Source of the DNA: Vagococcus sp. CY52-2
Lineage (GTDB): Bacteria > Bacillota > Bacilli > Lactobacillales > Vagococcaceae
Length of the DNA stretch: 64,000 nucleotides
Reading direction: 5' to 3'
NCBI RefSeq assembly: GCF_022655055.1
Contig: NZ_CP093384.1
Span: forward strand, 1-64,000
Part shown: piece after piece, positions 19,833 to 28,452 of the stretch
Layout: each line of letters starts with the position of its first letter
Numbering within the stretch: the first letter of the stretch is position 1
Notes under the pieces: generated by a model
The model's database searches: none
The model's input: only the letters and a program-made list of their open reading frames with translations
Told to the model about the DNA's origin: nothing
Made by a program: the position numbers and the translations under genes

Positions 19833-21746
19833 TTATGATTTTTCTCCGTATCGAGATTTTACATCTCCATACCACCAATTACCTAATTTACGTTGGATCC
19901 ATGGTATAACCCATTTGTCTAATCCAAAGGCACGTCCTGAACCATTCATTAAGGCGAATGCTACGAATAAGAACCAAATATTTACCCAGTAGAACATTCC
20001 TGATAAACAAAACATTATAACTAAAACAATAGTGGTTGCATTTGCTAACCAAGTAAATAATCCAACGATAATCGCAAGAGCTAGAGCCACTTCAAATAAT
20101 GTCATAAATTTTTGCATAAATAAAGCAACTTCAGTATTTGGCATCATGAATTTCATAATAGAGCCAAACCAGTCAGGCATTGATTTAAAGACAAGCATTG
20201 GTTCTTCACCAAAGGCATAACTTAATCCAAACGTTGGATCAGCAGTAGCAGTAGTTGCAGCAGCATCAGCGGCTTGAGAAGCACCTGATGTTGCATCAGC
20301 CGGTTGTAACCATTCAAACGGAAACGCAACAGTGTTGGTGAACCATGAGCCATCACCAAACCACGTACTTGGTTGTAATACTTTACCATTACCAATGACT
20401 TTTTTCATGGCTTCAACTAACCAAACACATCCGTAGAATACGCGTAATGGAACAGACCATAACACATTACTATTACGTGACGTATGCCCTCTGAAAACAT
20501 TTCGTTCATCTTTAATTCGGAAAAATTCATGCATAATATATTGGAACATATAATAGCCTGAGCGAATATCAAAGAAGTATCTTAAGTTAATAATATGTTT
20601 CATCAACATTGCAAAGAATCCACTTAAATGGAATTTATCAAAGACACATGCAACAGCATACTTAGAACCAATGGATACCATGAAGCCATCATATTTTCCT
20701 TTATAAGCTTGTTTTTCAGTGCCGTTGATAGTAGCTAAAATATTTTTTGCTGCACACAGACCTGTTTGTTCAGCAGCTTGAACGATTTGTGGTGTTGGAC
20801 GGTTTTCTTTGTCAGATTCTTCAAAGTAAACTAAATCTCCAACCACATAAATTCCTTTATCTTCAAATCCTTTTGCTTGCATGTATTCGTTTGAAAGCAA
20901 ACGATTAGCACGAGCAGCAGGCATATCAAATTTTTCAGCGTCACTGTTTGCCTTGACACCAGCAGTCCAAATTAATGTGTGTGTTGGAATTTTTTCACCA
21001 GATTTTAACACGATGTGATCGTGGTTTACTTCAACGATTGGCATATCTTTTAAGATGCTAACGCCTTTTTTTGTTAGATATTTTTCAGCTTTAGCCGCAT
21101 CATTACGATCTAGCATGTTTAAAATCGTTGGTGCTGCTTCGACAACCATTAAGTTAATGTCTTCTGGTTTAATTTTGTTGTTTTTAGCTAATCTATCTTT
21201 CCAGTCGATTAATTCACCGACCATCTCGATACCGGTAAATCCAGAACCACAAACAACAAAATTCAACATGGCGTTACGTTTGGCTTCATCAGGTTCAACT
21301 GCCGCTAAAGCAACGGTACGCTCGATGTGTTCTCTGATTTTAATGGCATCATCCATTGACCATAATGTAAACCCGTGTTCTTTCACACCAGGTGTACCAA
21401 AGTCATTAGGTTCTCCCCCCATACCTAATACTAGGTAGTCAAAAGAATAAGAACCTTGTTGTGTTTTCACCACTTTTTTCTCTTTATCAATCGTTGTGAC
21501 AGTATCTGTTACAATACTTACATTTTTACGTTTACAAAATAAGCGTTGTAGATCATATTGGATTGCTTCAGGTTCAACACGTCCTCCGGCAACCTCATGT
21601 AATTCTGTCATCATTGTTTGATAGGAATGACGATCAATCAATGTGATATGAGCATCTGGATTTTTTTTCAATTTTTTTGATAACATCTTTGTGGCAGCTA
21701 TCCCAGAATAACCTGCTCCGACAACTACTATTTCAGTTTTTGTCAT
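19833..21746 (-). CDS. ndh2: Type II NADH dehydrogenase with C-terminal DoxX-like membrane domain (Ndh2 of EET)
   Basis: It would oxidise NADH and pass electrons to a membrane quinone without pumping protons. The 637 residues begin with the FAD site VVVGAGYSGIAATKMLS, have the NAD site VVCGSGFTGIEMVGEL near 163, and contain GVKEHGFTLWSM and YVVGDL motifs of NDH-2. After about residue 400 comes an extra part with several hydrophobic segments and an Ala/Thr-rich linker, resembling DoxX. Ordinary NDH-2 is about 400 aa, so the membrane extension marks the EET-type enzyme. AAAGGAGAG places the start at 21746, not at the earlier in-frame codon. Confidence 0.88.
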   Translation of the reverse strand: MTKTEIVVVGAGYSGIAATKMLSKKLKKNPDAHITLIDRHSYQTMMTELHEVAGGRVEPEAIQYDLQRLFCKRKNVSIVTDTVTTIDKEKKVVKTQQGSYSFDYLVLGMGGEPNDFGTPGVKEHGFTLWSMDDAIKIREHIERTVALAAVEPDEAKRNAMLNFVVCGSGFTGIEMVGELIDWKDRLAKNNKIKPEDINLMVVEAAPTILNMLDRNDAAKAEKYLTKKGVSILKDMPIVEVNHDHIVLKSGEKIPTHTLIWTAGVKANSDAEKFDMPAARANRLLSNEYMQAKGFEDKGIYVVGDLVYFEESDKENRPTPQIVQAAEQTGLCAAKNILATINGTEKQAYKGKYDGFMVSIGSKYAVACVFDKFHLSGFFAMLMKHIINLRYFFDIRSGYYMFQYIMHEFFRIKDERNVFRGHTSRNSNVLWSVPLRVFYGCVWLVEAMKKVIGNGKVLQPSTWFGDGSWFTNTVAFPFEWLQPADATSGASQAADAAATTATADPTFGLSYAFGEEPMLVFKSMPDWFGSIMKFMMPNTEVALFMQKFMTLFEVALALAIIVGLFTWLANATTIVLVIMFCLSGMFYWVNIWFLFVAFALMNGSGRAFGLDKWVIPWIQRKLGNWWYGDVKSRYGEKS

Positions 21747-22043
21747 AAAATACTCTCCTTTATTTATGTAACATATTTTGTGAATTGTGTAGAACAATAG
21801 CAAATAATAATTACGTGAAAAACTTTACACAATTACTTACAATTATACAGTTTTTCAAAATAAAAGTCTAACAAATATTTGATTTTATTGAAAATAGAGG
21901 GAATTAAGAGTAAGATTAGAAAAATGTGAAAAATGTGAAAAAATGAATAAAGTTGTTAAATGGCATTGCTATTTAAGTCACTATGTTATAAAATAACAAG
22001 TGATTAGAAGTTCACAAAGAATATAAAAAGGCGGGTTATTCAT
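21747..22043. promoter_or_regulatory. Divergent control region between ndh2 and pplA
   Basis: This AT-rich gap separates the two arms of the EET locus. On the plus strand TTGCTA (21966-21971), 17 bp and TAAAAT (21989-21994) form a likely promoter for the pplA-like gene. TTGTG and TTCACG half-sites occur near 21810-21835 but do not have the spacing of a Rex operator. I could not assign a regulator. Confidence 0.5.
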
Positions 22044-22595
22044 ATGAAAATTAAAAAATTAGTATCAGGTGTTACAATGTTAGCTTTAACAACAGTATTA
22101 TTAGCAGCTTGTGGTGGGGATAAAAAAGATGATACAGCTGCTTCATCAAGTACAGAAGCATCAAGTTCAGTTGTAGCTAAAGATTCATCATCAACAGAAG
22201 AATCATCAATGACAATTGGTGAATTAAAAGATGGAGAATATAAATTAGAAGAAAAAAATTATAACAATGGTTACCGTGTTGTATTTACTATTGTGGTAAA
22301 AGATGGCAAAATTACTGAATCTAACTATGATAATGTAAATGAAGCAGGGAAATCAAAAGTTGACGATGCTGAATACAACAAAAAAATGGAAGAAGTGACA
22401 AAAACGTCACCAAAAAAATACATTCCTGAGTTAAACAAAGCATTATTAGAAAAACAAAACCCTTCAGATATTGATACAATTACTGGGGCAACTCACTCAA
22501 CAGATAGTTTCAAAGAATATGCAAAACAGTTAATTGAAGCAGCTGAAAAAGGTGATACTAAAACAATTGAAATTGATAATCAAGTAGAAAAATAA
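22044..22595 (+). CDS. pplA: FMN-binding-domain lipoprotein, PplA-like
   Basis: In Listeria and Enterococcus EET the flavinylated lipoprotein PplA carries electrons out of the membrane to extracellular acceptors. The 183-aa protein has a lipoprotein signal peptide with lipobox LLAAC (Cys at about 23), a Ser/Thr-rich spacer, and one FMN-binding domain. The flavinylation motif is DTITGAT, with Asp144 and Thr150 as the likely FMN acceptor. Listerial PplA has two such domains, so this is a shorter form. A hairpin terminator lies between it and apbE. Confidence 0.87.
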   Translation: MKIKKLVSGVTMLALTTVLLAACGGDKKDDTAASSSTEASSSVVAKDSSSTEESSMTIGELKDGEYKLEEKNYNNGYRVVFTIVVKDGKITESNYDNVNEAGKSKVDDAEYNKKMEEVTKTSPKKYIPELNKALLEKQNPSDIDTITGATHSTDSFKEYAKQLIEAAEKGDTKTIEIDNQVEK

Positions 22596-22618
22596 GGTTG
22601 AGTTTTGTTAAAATAATG

Positions 22619-22650
22619 AGTGGCAAGCTATTAAGTTTGCCACTATTTTT
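22619..22650 (+). terminator. Terminator between pplA and apbE
   Basis: AGTGGCAAGC (22619-22628) pairs with GTTTGCCACT (22635-22644), followed by ATTTTTATTTTT. The apbE start is only about 35 bases on, with no clear new promoter, so partial read-through is likely. Confidence 0.85.
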
Positions 22651-22682
22651 ATTTTTAATAAATTATGGTGAGGAAAATAGAT

Positions 22683-23777
22683 ATGAAAAGAAAATTAACT
22701 ACGAGTATTTTATTCTTAGCATTGACCAGTCTCTTAGTGGCAGGTTGTTCAGATAAAAAAACAGAAAAAAGTACTGATACCAAACAAGAAAAACTCGTTA
22801 AAGAACCCTATTCTGAAAGACAATTTTTAATGGGAACTTATGTACAAGTAAAAATATATAACAAAGGTAAAGAAGATGTCTTAAAAAAAGCATTTGATCG
22901 CATTGGTGTATTAGATAGAGAAATTACGGTTAATGAAAAAGGATCAGAAGTGGATGACATCAATGAACAAGCTGGTATAAAACCAGTAAAGGTCAGCTCG
23001 GATGTGTATGAGTTGATTAAGTCAGCTTTAAATTATACAAAGGATTCTAATGGTGGGTTTGATTTAGCTATTGGGCCAATTACTCAACTTTGGCATATTG
23101 GATTTGATGATGCGAGAAAGCCAGAACAAAGTGAAATCAATCAAGAATTGAAAAAAGTTGATTATAAAAAGGTTATACTAAATGATAAAGAACAAACCGT
23201 TTATTTAGAAGAAAAAGGGATGAGCTTAGATTTAGGAGCCATTGCTAAAGGGTATATTACAGACGAAGTAGTCGATGTTTTAAAAGAAAATGGCGTGACA
23301 AGTGCTATTGTCGATTTAGGTGGCAATGTCTATGTGTTAGGTGATAACCCTAAAAGCGAATCTGGCAACTGGAAAGTCGGTATTCAAGATCCTAACGAAG
23401 CGAGAAATACCGTTGTCGGAACAGTTGAGGAAAAAAACAAATCACTTGTCACATCCGGAATTTATGAACGTTATTTAAAAGTTGGAGATGATGTATATCA
23501 TCATTTGTTTAACTCAAAAACAGGTTATCCATTTGATAATGATATTGCAGGTGTGACGATTGTTTCAGATACTTCTATTGCAGGGGATGCTCTGTCAACA
23601 GCAGTTTTTTCTAAAGGTGTTAAAGAAGGAATGGACTATGTTGATAGTTTAGATGGAGTGGATGCCATCTTTATTACAAAAGAAGATGATATTTATATTA
23701 GCAAGGGATTACAAGGTAATTTCAAATTAAATGAAGACTCTCCTTATAAAGTAAAAGATATTAAAGAGTTGAAATAG
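22683..23777 (+). CDS. apbE: ApbE family FMN transferase lipoprotein (FmnB-like)
   Basis: ApbE uses FAD to attach FMN to a Thr of target proteins outside the membrane; in EET loci (FmnB) it flavinylates PplA. The 364-aa protein has lipobox LVAGC (Cys at about 22), FLMGTYVQVKIYNK, the LDLGAIAKGYITD and VDLGGNVYVLG segments, TSGIYERYL, HHLFNSKTGYPF and SIAGDALSTAVF, all typical of ApbE. The ATG at 22683 follows GGTGAGGA; an ATG at 22665 is upstream of that ribosome site. It lies between pplA and the prenyltransferase gene, as expected. Confidence 0.92.
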   Translation: MKRKLTTSILFLALTSLLVAGCSDKKTEKSTDTKQEKLVKEPYSERQFLMGTYVQVKIYNKGKEDVLKKAFDRIGVLDREITVNEKGSEVDDINEQAGIKPVKVSSDVYELIKSALNYTKDSNGGFDLAIGPITQLWHIGFDDARKPEQSEINQELKKVDYKKVILNDKEQTVYLEEKGMSLDLGAIAKGYITDEVVDVLKENGVTSAIVDLGGNVYVLGDNPKSESGNWKVGIQDPNEARNTVVGTVEEKNKSLVTSGIYERYLKVGDDVYHHLFNSKTGYPFDNDIAGVTIVSDTSIAGDALSTAVFSKGVKEGMDYVDSLDGVDAIFITKEDDIYISKGLQGNFKLNEDSPYKVKDIKELK

Positions 23778-23801
23778 ATTTAAAAAAGGAGAGGATTGTT
23801 T

Positions 23802-24740
23802 ATGTCAATATTTTTTGAATTGGTGGAAATTCGCACAAAATTAGCGAGTGTTTTTCCTTATTTTATTGGATTGCTATTTTCTTTATACTATTTTGGTCAA
23901 GTGAATTGGTTTAATATGTGTTTGTTTTTTATCGGAATGTTTGTATTTGATATGGCAACAACGGCCATCAATAATTTAATGGATTATTTAAAAGCAAAAG
24001 ATGATAGCTATCAACAATCAACTAATATTATCGGAAAAGCTGGGTTGGGAGTGTCAAAAGTTCGAAATATGATTATTGCGATGATTACTTTCTCAAGTAT
24101 TATTGGGTTGTGGCTTGTAGTTCGGACTAGTTTGTTACTATTGCCTATGGGTGGGCTATGTTTTTTGATTGGTATTTTTTACACCTTTGGACCAGTCCCG
24201 CTATCAAGAATGCCACTGGGAGAGCTATTTAGTGGTGTCACAATGGGATTTGGGATATTTTTTATCACATTGTATTTAAACATCTATGATACAGGATTTT
24301 TATCACTTAATTTTGCTAATGGTCAGTTCATGTTATCAGGCAATATTAAGGAGTTAATCGTCAGTGTATGGGCATCTATTCCTATGATGTTTACTATAGC
24401 TAATATTATGCTAGCCAATAATTTATGTGATTTAGATCAAGATATTTTAAATCATCGTTACACATTGCCCTTTTATATAGGTAGAAAACAAGGTGTGTAT
24501 CTGTTTGATTTGTTGATGTATGGTTGCTATATTGTGATTATACTAGGTGTTTTAGTTGGAATTTACCACTGGAGTATGTTAGTTGTGTTATTAACCTTTC
24601 CTATAATTAAAAAGAATGTGTCATTATTCAACCAAAACCAAGAAAAGGCAACCACTTTTTCTGTGGCAATCAAGAATTTAGTATTGTTTAATGGATCGCA
24701 GATGATTGGTTTACTGCTGGGGTTATTATTAAGAAAATAG
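23802..24740 (+). CDS. dmkA: UbiA/MenA family prenyltransferase, DmkA-like
   Basis: It would join a polyprenyl chain to 1,4-dihydroxy-2-naphthoate to make demethylmenaquinone in the membrane. The 312-aa protein has eight to nine hydrophobic helices, the first Asp motif NNLMDYLKAKDD near 64-75, GPVPLSRMPLGELFSGVTMG, and the second motif ANNLCDLDQDILNHRYTLP near 204. AAAGGAGAGG places the ATG at 23802. Listerial EET uses DmkA for a dedicated quinone pool next to MenA. A menA elsewhere would support that role, and none is in the window. Confidence 0.88.
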   Translation: MSIFFELVEIRTKLASVFPYFIGLLFSLYYFGQVNWFNMCLFFIGMFVFDMATTAINNLMDYLKAKDDSYQQSTNIIGKAGLGVSKVRNMIIAMITFSSIIGLWLVVRTSLLLLPMGGLCFLIGIFYTFGPVPLSRMPLGELFSGVTMGFGIFFITLYLNIYDTGFLSLNFANGQFMLSGNIKELIVSVWASIPMMFTIANIMLANNLCDLDQDILNHRYTLPFYIGRKQGVYLFDLLMYGCYIVIILGVLVGIYHWSMLVVLLTFPIIKKNVSLFNQNQEKATTFSVAIKNLVLFNGSQMIGLLLGLLLRK

Positions 24741-24743
24741 ATT

Positions 24744-24800
24744 AAAAGCATTTTATAGTGGTTTTACATGGAAGTAAAGCGATTATAAAATGCTTTTTTA
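24744..24800 (+). terminator. Terminator after dmkA
   Basis: AAAAGCATTTTATA (24744-24757) pairs with TATAAAATGCTTTT (24784-24797) and encloses an inner GTTTTAC/GTAAAGC hairpin; T residues follow. Confidence 0.8.
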
Positions 24801-25159
24801 GTCTGTAGACTTAAAATAAGTCTGTTATAGAAAAAATATCAAGAAATTAGTTGATGATTTTATAATCTATCAGTAATTTCGAATAATATTAGATTACTTA
24901 ATAATATTTAAACTTGGTGTTATTAATCATGAATCTGTTGCTCGTTTTTTATATCACTATAAAATAATAAAACAATAATATACAATAAATAAATATAGAG
25001 CATAAAAAAATATGTTTATTTAATAAGATTTCATTTTTTTATTTAAAAAAGATAAAAAATAACTATAAATAATACAAAATGTTGAACTTTAGTTATAAAG
25101 TGATATAATACTAGTGTATTATCATAATATATAAGAAAAAATTAGGATAGATTAATCAC
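24801..25159. other. AT-rich gap with a promoter
   Basis: There is a small hairpin AGACTTA/TAAGTCT near 24807-24823, then very AT-rich DNA with no ORF or repeat that I recognise. TTGAAC (25082-25087), 16 bp and TATAAT (25104-25109) form a good promoter about 50 bases before the LPQTN ORF. I looked for a signal-peptide coding stretch in all frames here and found none. Confidence 0.5.
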
Positions 25160-25507
25160 ATGAAATCTGAAGCTGCAGGACAAGATGCATGGGAAGAAGC
25201 AACAAAACCATCAACACCAAGTGAAGATTGGAATACACCAACAGCAGAAGAAGGAAAAACTACAGAAGATGCACACAAAGATGCATGGGAAAATGAAGCT
25301 AATGATGCATTAAAAGACTCTTCTAAAAAAGATGACGGAGTAAAAGACTCTTCTAAAAAAGTGGCAACAAAAACAATAGAAAAAAATGAGGTGAAGAATA
25401 ATGAAAAAACTTTACCACAAACAAATGAAAAAATGAATATGGGATTAGTGATTGGCGGAATTTCATCAGCTTTAGCATCAGCTTTCATGTTCTTTAGAAG
25501 AAAATAA
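25160..25507 (+). pseudogene. Signal-less LPXTG-type surface protein fragment
   Basis: The 115-residue ORF ends in a textbook sortase signal: LPQTN (residues about 83-87), a hydrophobic helix (MGLVIGGISSALASAFMFF) and the basic tail RRK. The rest is an acidic, repetitive stalk with DAWE-like and two KDSSKK units. There is no signal peptide: an in-frame stop lies at 25148, so the product could not reach sortase. It is best read as the 3' end of a decayed wall-anchored protein, although a promoter and a weak AGGA precede the ATG. LPQTN in place of LPXTG is a known variant. Confidence 0.65.
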
Positions 25508-25528
25508 TTTAATAAGGTTGTTAATTGC

Positions 25529-25903
25529 ATGGGGATGAGAAGAGAAAGACGGTTACAAGAAACTACTTCTAAAAAAAAGAAAATTATAAAAATTATTATT
25601 ATTCTCTTATTCATAGTATTTAGTGTATTTTATGCTAAATCAAAGATAAGTAAAACTATAACAAAAGAACCGTCAACTTCATATAATGTTAATAGTTCTG
25701 ACATTGTTGAAGGTAAAAAAGTCCGAGACGCAATGAGTGCAATGAGAGATTTATATGAAGAGGGGTCCCCAAAAAAGTTAAAAGATAATTTGGATATGGA
25801 AACCTTAAAAAAAGTAAAAAAAAGTGTCGATAAATTAGACAATGGCAAATTAAAAGATCAATTGATGAATCAATTGAACCAAATAAGGGAACAAATTAAT
25901 TGA
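25529..25903 (+). CDS. Small membrane-anchored protein of unknown function
   Basis: I do not recognise a family. The 124 residues have a strongly basic N-terminus (about 1-20), one hydrophobic segment IIKIIIILLFIVFSVFYA (about 21-38), then a soluble, Lys- and Asp-rich region with predicted helices (AMSAMRDLYEEG, KVKKSVDKLDNGKL). It could be a single-pass protein with its C-terminus outside. It follows the LPQTN fragment by 21 bases and ends at a strong terminator, so both may be one transcript. Start could be 25529 or 25535. Confidence 0.55.
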   Translation: MGMRRERRLQETTSKKKKIIKIIIILLFIVFSVFYAKSKISKTITKEPSTSYNVNSSDIVEGKKVRDAMSAMRDLYEEGSPKKLKDNLDMETLKKVKKSVDKLDNGKLKDQLMNQLNQIREQIN

Positions 25904-25917
25904 TTGAATTTACTTTT

Positions 25918-25949
25918 AAAGGAATAGTATACTGACTATTCCTTTTTTT
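25918..25949 (+). terminator. Terminator before the LacI gene
   Basis: AAAGGAATAGT (25918-25928) pairs with ACTATTCCTTT (25935-25945) around a 6-base loop, then T residues. Confidence 0.9.
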
Positions 25950-26028
25950 ATATATTTTTATTATTTTCACTATTTATTTATGATTTACTTTGATATGATA
26001 AAAGTGTCGATAAATTGAGGTGAAATAC

Positions 26029-27030
26029 ATGAAAATAACCATTAAAGAAATTGCTGCTATCACTGGTGTTTCTACTACGACTGTTTCTCAAATATTAAAT
26101 AACAAAGGACAGCGATTTAGTGAGGAAACGCGTCTAAGAGTTTTGAAAGCGGTTGATGAATACGATTACATACCGGATTATTTTGCTAAAAATATGGTTC
26201 ATAGAGAATCGAAAACAGTTGGGATGATTGTTCCAGATGTGACAGATTTATTTTTCTCAAAGGTGATTGAAGGTGTTGAAGCATATTTTAATAAAAAAGA
26301 TTATATGATTTTATTATGTAATTCAAGACATTCAGCAAGGAAAGAAAAAGATTATATAAAACAGTTACAAAATAGATCAGTTGCTGGTATCTTATTAGCA
26401 AGTCCAAATTCGTTAAAGTTAGAGAGTGATTTAAAAGGAAGTCCATATATTTTAATTGATAGGGGGCTTAATACGAGAACAGAGGGAAATCTGTTAGTAA
26501 AAGAATATAGTGGTGTTTATCAAGCTATTCAACATTTGATTGATAATGGACATAATAGAATTGGTATGTTGACAAATGAATCTGGTTATTATGAAATGAC
26601 AGAGCGATTTGATGCGTATTATCAATGTCTAAAAGATAATAATATTGAATATAATCCTGACTTTATTGCAGACGGTCCTGTAACGATAGAGGGTGGATAC
26701 TTTGCAGCTAAAGCATTACTTGAAAAACAATTTATCACGGCATTATGTTGCGGAAATGATCAAATGGCAGTGGGAGCTTACAGAGCAGCCTATGAATTAG
26801 GTATATCTATTCCAAAAGATTTATCGGTGGTAGGATTTGATGACTTAGAACTCTCAGCTTTTTTAAATCCACCATTAACGACAGTAAAACAACCGGCTTT
26901 TGATATTGGTTATACAGCCGCCCAATATTTATTGCAAGAAATTGAGCACCCTAATGAAAGTATTCCTAACAAAACGTTCGAAACCACGTTTATTGAACGA
27001 GGTAGCACAACATCTATTGACAAAACATGA
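26029..27030 (+). CDS. LacI family regulator of nucleoside genes
   Basis: The 333-aa protein has the LacI helix-turn-helix (TIKEIAAITGVSTTTVSQIL, residues 3-22), a hinge, and a periplasmic-binding-type core with MIVPDVTDLFFSKVIEGVE and VVGFDDLELSAFLNPPLTTV. It resembles RbsR- and CcpA-like members, and the ligand is probably a nucleoside or a pentose derivative judging by its neighbours. GAGGTGA places the ATG at 26029. It lies just upstream of pdp, and two LacI-type palindromes occupy the intervening gap, so it most likely represses the salvage genes. Confidence 0.85.
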   Translation: MKITIKEIAAITGVSTTTVSQILNNKGQRFSEETRLRVLKAVDEYDYIPDYFAKNMVHRESKTVGMIVPDVTDLFFSKVIEGVEAYFNKKDYMILLCNSRHSARKEKDYIKQLQNRSVAGILLASPNSLKLESDLKGSPYILIDRGLNTRTEGNLLVKEYSGVYQAIQHLIDNGHNRIGMLTNESGYYEMTERFDAYYQCLKDNNIEYNPDFIADGPVTIEGGYFAAKALLEKQFITALCCGNDQMAVGAYRAAYELGISIPKDLSVVGFDDLELSAFLNPPLTTVKQPAFDIGYTAAQYLLQEIEHPNESIPNKTFETTFIERGSTTSIDKT

Positions 27031-27048
27031 AAACGTGTTAAAATTTAA

Positions 27049-27078
27049 TTGTAAGCGCTATTAGTTTAATATTACAAT
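27049..27078 (+). promoter_or_regulatory. Promoter of pdp and the nucleoside operon
   Basis: TTGTAA (27049-27054), 18 bp and TACAAT (27073-27078). The cre-like site covers the -35 and the first LacI palindrome begins 1 base after the -10, which is what a repressed, catabolite-controlled promoter should look like. Confidence 0.65.
27050..27063 (+). promoter_or_regulatory. cre-like CcpA site
   Basis: TGTAAGCGCTATTA matches the cre consensus TGWNANCGNTNWCA except for T in place of C at position 13. Overlap with the -35 predicts repression by CcpA when preferred sugars are present. Confidence 0.65.
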
Positions 27079-27127
27079 GAGTAAACCGATTTACTCAAGT
27101 AAGTTAGTTATAGTAAATCGGTTTACT
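27079..27127. promoter_or_regulatory. Twin LacI-type operators
   Basis: AGTAAACCGATTTACT (27080-27095) and AGTAAATCGGTTTACT (27112-27127) are reverse complements of each other and each is nearly palindromic around a central CG. Their centres are 32 bases apart, about three helical turns, so both face the same side of the DNA. They are very probably bound by the LacI protein encoded just upstream. Confidence 0.82.
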
Positions 27128-27150
27128 TAATGGGAATTGAGGAACACATA

Positions 27151-28452
27151 ATGAGAATGGTAGATTTAATAAAGAAGAAACGAGACGGTTTAGCTTTATC
27201 AAAAGATGAGATTGAATTTATTATTAATACCTATACTACAGGTGATGTAACGGATTATCAAATGAGTGCTCTTTTAATGGCAATATATTTTAATGATATG
27301 ACAGATGAGGAAATTACATGGATGACTACAGCAATGAGTCAGTCAGGAGATATGATTGATTTATCAGCAATTCATGGTATAAAAGTAGACAAACATTCAA
27401 CTGGTGGAGTAGGAGACACAACAACATTAGTATTAGCTCCTTTGGTGGCATCGGTTGGAGCAAAAGTAGCTAAAATGAGTGGTCGAGGATTAGGTCACAC
27501 AGGTGGTACAATTGATAAATTAGAAGCGATACCAGGATTTAAAGTTGAACTAGAAAATGATGAATTTATAAAATTTGTAAATGAAAGTAATGTAGCAGTC
27601 ACTGGTCAATCAGGTGATTTAGCCCCAGCAGATAAAAAGATTTATGCATTACGAGATGTGACAGCAACGGTGGACTCTATTCCACTAATTGCTAGTTCTA
27701 TCATGAGTAAAAAGATTGCTTCTGGAGCGGATGCAATCGTTTTAGATGTGACCACTGGTGATGGTGCATTCATGAAGAGTTTAGAAGATGCGGAAAGACT
27801 TGCCCATACAATGGTAAGAATTGGTCATTTAGCTAATCGACAAACAATGGCAATTATTTCTGATATGTCACAACCTTTGGGAAATGCGATTGGGAATGCT
27901 AATGAGATAAAAGAAGCAATTGATGCATTAAAAGGTGAGGGACCAGAAGATTTAATGGAAATGGTCTATACACTTGGAAGTCAAATGGTTGTTCTAGCAG
28001 AAAAAGCGTCTACTTTAGAAGAAGCACGACAATTATTAGAAAACAGCATAACAAGTGGCGCGGCTGCGGATAAATTTAAAGAAATGATCCGTAATCAAGG
28101 TGGAGATGATTCTGTTGTTGATTTTCCTGAAAAATTACCACGAGCAAACTATATTATAGAAGTTCCAGCTAAAAAAACGGGTGTTGTTTCTAAAATAGTT
28201 GCAGACAAAATTGGTGTTGCAGCGATGCTTTTAGGAGCCGGTAGAAGAACAAAAGAAGAAAGCATAGACTATGCAGTTGGGTTGATTTTAAATAGAAAAG
28301 TAGGCGAAACAGTTTTTGAAGGAGAATCTTTAGTAACTATTCAATCAAATCGAGAAAATGTAGAAGATGTCTTAAAAGTTATTTATGACAGTATTGAGAT
28401 TGGAGAGGTAGGAGAAGAACCTATCTTAATTCATAAAATTATAACCGAATAA
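27151..28452 (+). CDS. pdp: Pyrimidine-nucleoside phosphorylase
   Basis: Pdp splits uridine, thymidine and deoxyuridine with phosphate to give the base and (deoxy)ribose 1-phosphate. From 27151 the protein has 433 aa, the length of Bacillus Pdp, and starts [13 protein letters not shown]. The signature [18 protein letters not shown] is near residue 109, and [17 protein letters not shown] lies near 81. TTGAGG at 27137-27142 decides this start; the earlier in-frame ATG at 27130 has no ribosome site and abuts an operator. It is the first gene after the operators. Confidence 0.95.
   Translation: MRMVDLIKKKRDGLALSKDEIEFIINTYTTGDVTDYQMSALLMAIYFNDMTDEEITWMTTAMSQSGDMIDLSAIHGIKVDKHSTGGVGDTTTLVLAPLVASVGAKVAKMSGRGLGHTGGTIDKLEAIPGFKVELENDEFIKFVNESNVAVTGQSGDLAPADKKIYALRDVTATVDSIPLIASSIMSKKIASGADAIVLDVTTGDGAFMKSLEDAERLAHTMVRIGHLANRQTMAIISDMSQPLGNAIGNANEIKEAIDALKGEGPEDLMEMVYTLGSQMVVLAEKASTLEEARQLLENSITSGAAADKFKEMIRNQGGDDSVVDFPEKLPRANYIIEVPAKKTGVVSKIVADKIGVAAMLLGAGRRTKEESIDYAVGLILNRKVGETVFEGESLVTIQSNRENVEDVLKVIYDSIEIGEVGEEPILIHKIITE

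Noticed and set aside
21805-21840. Rex operator in the EET control region
   Set aside because: TTGTG and TTCACG half-sites are present but two bases too far apart for the Rex consensus.
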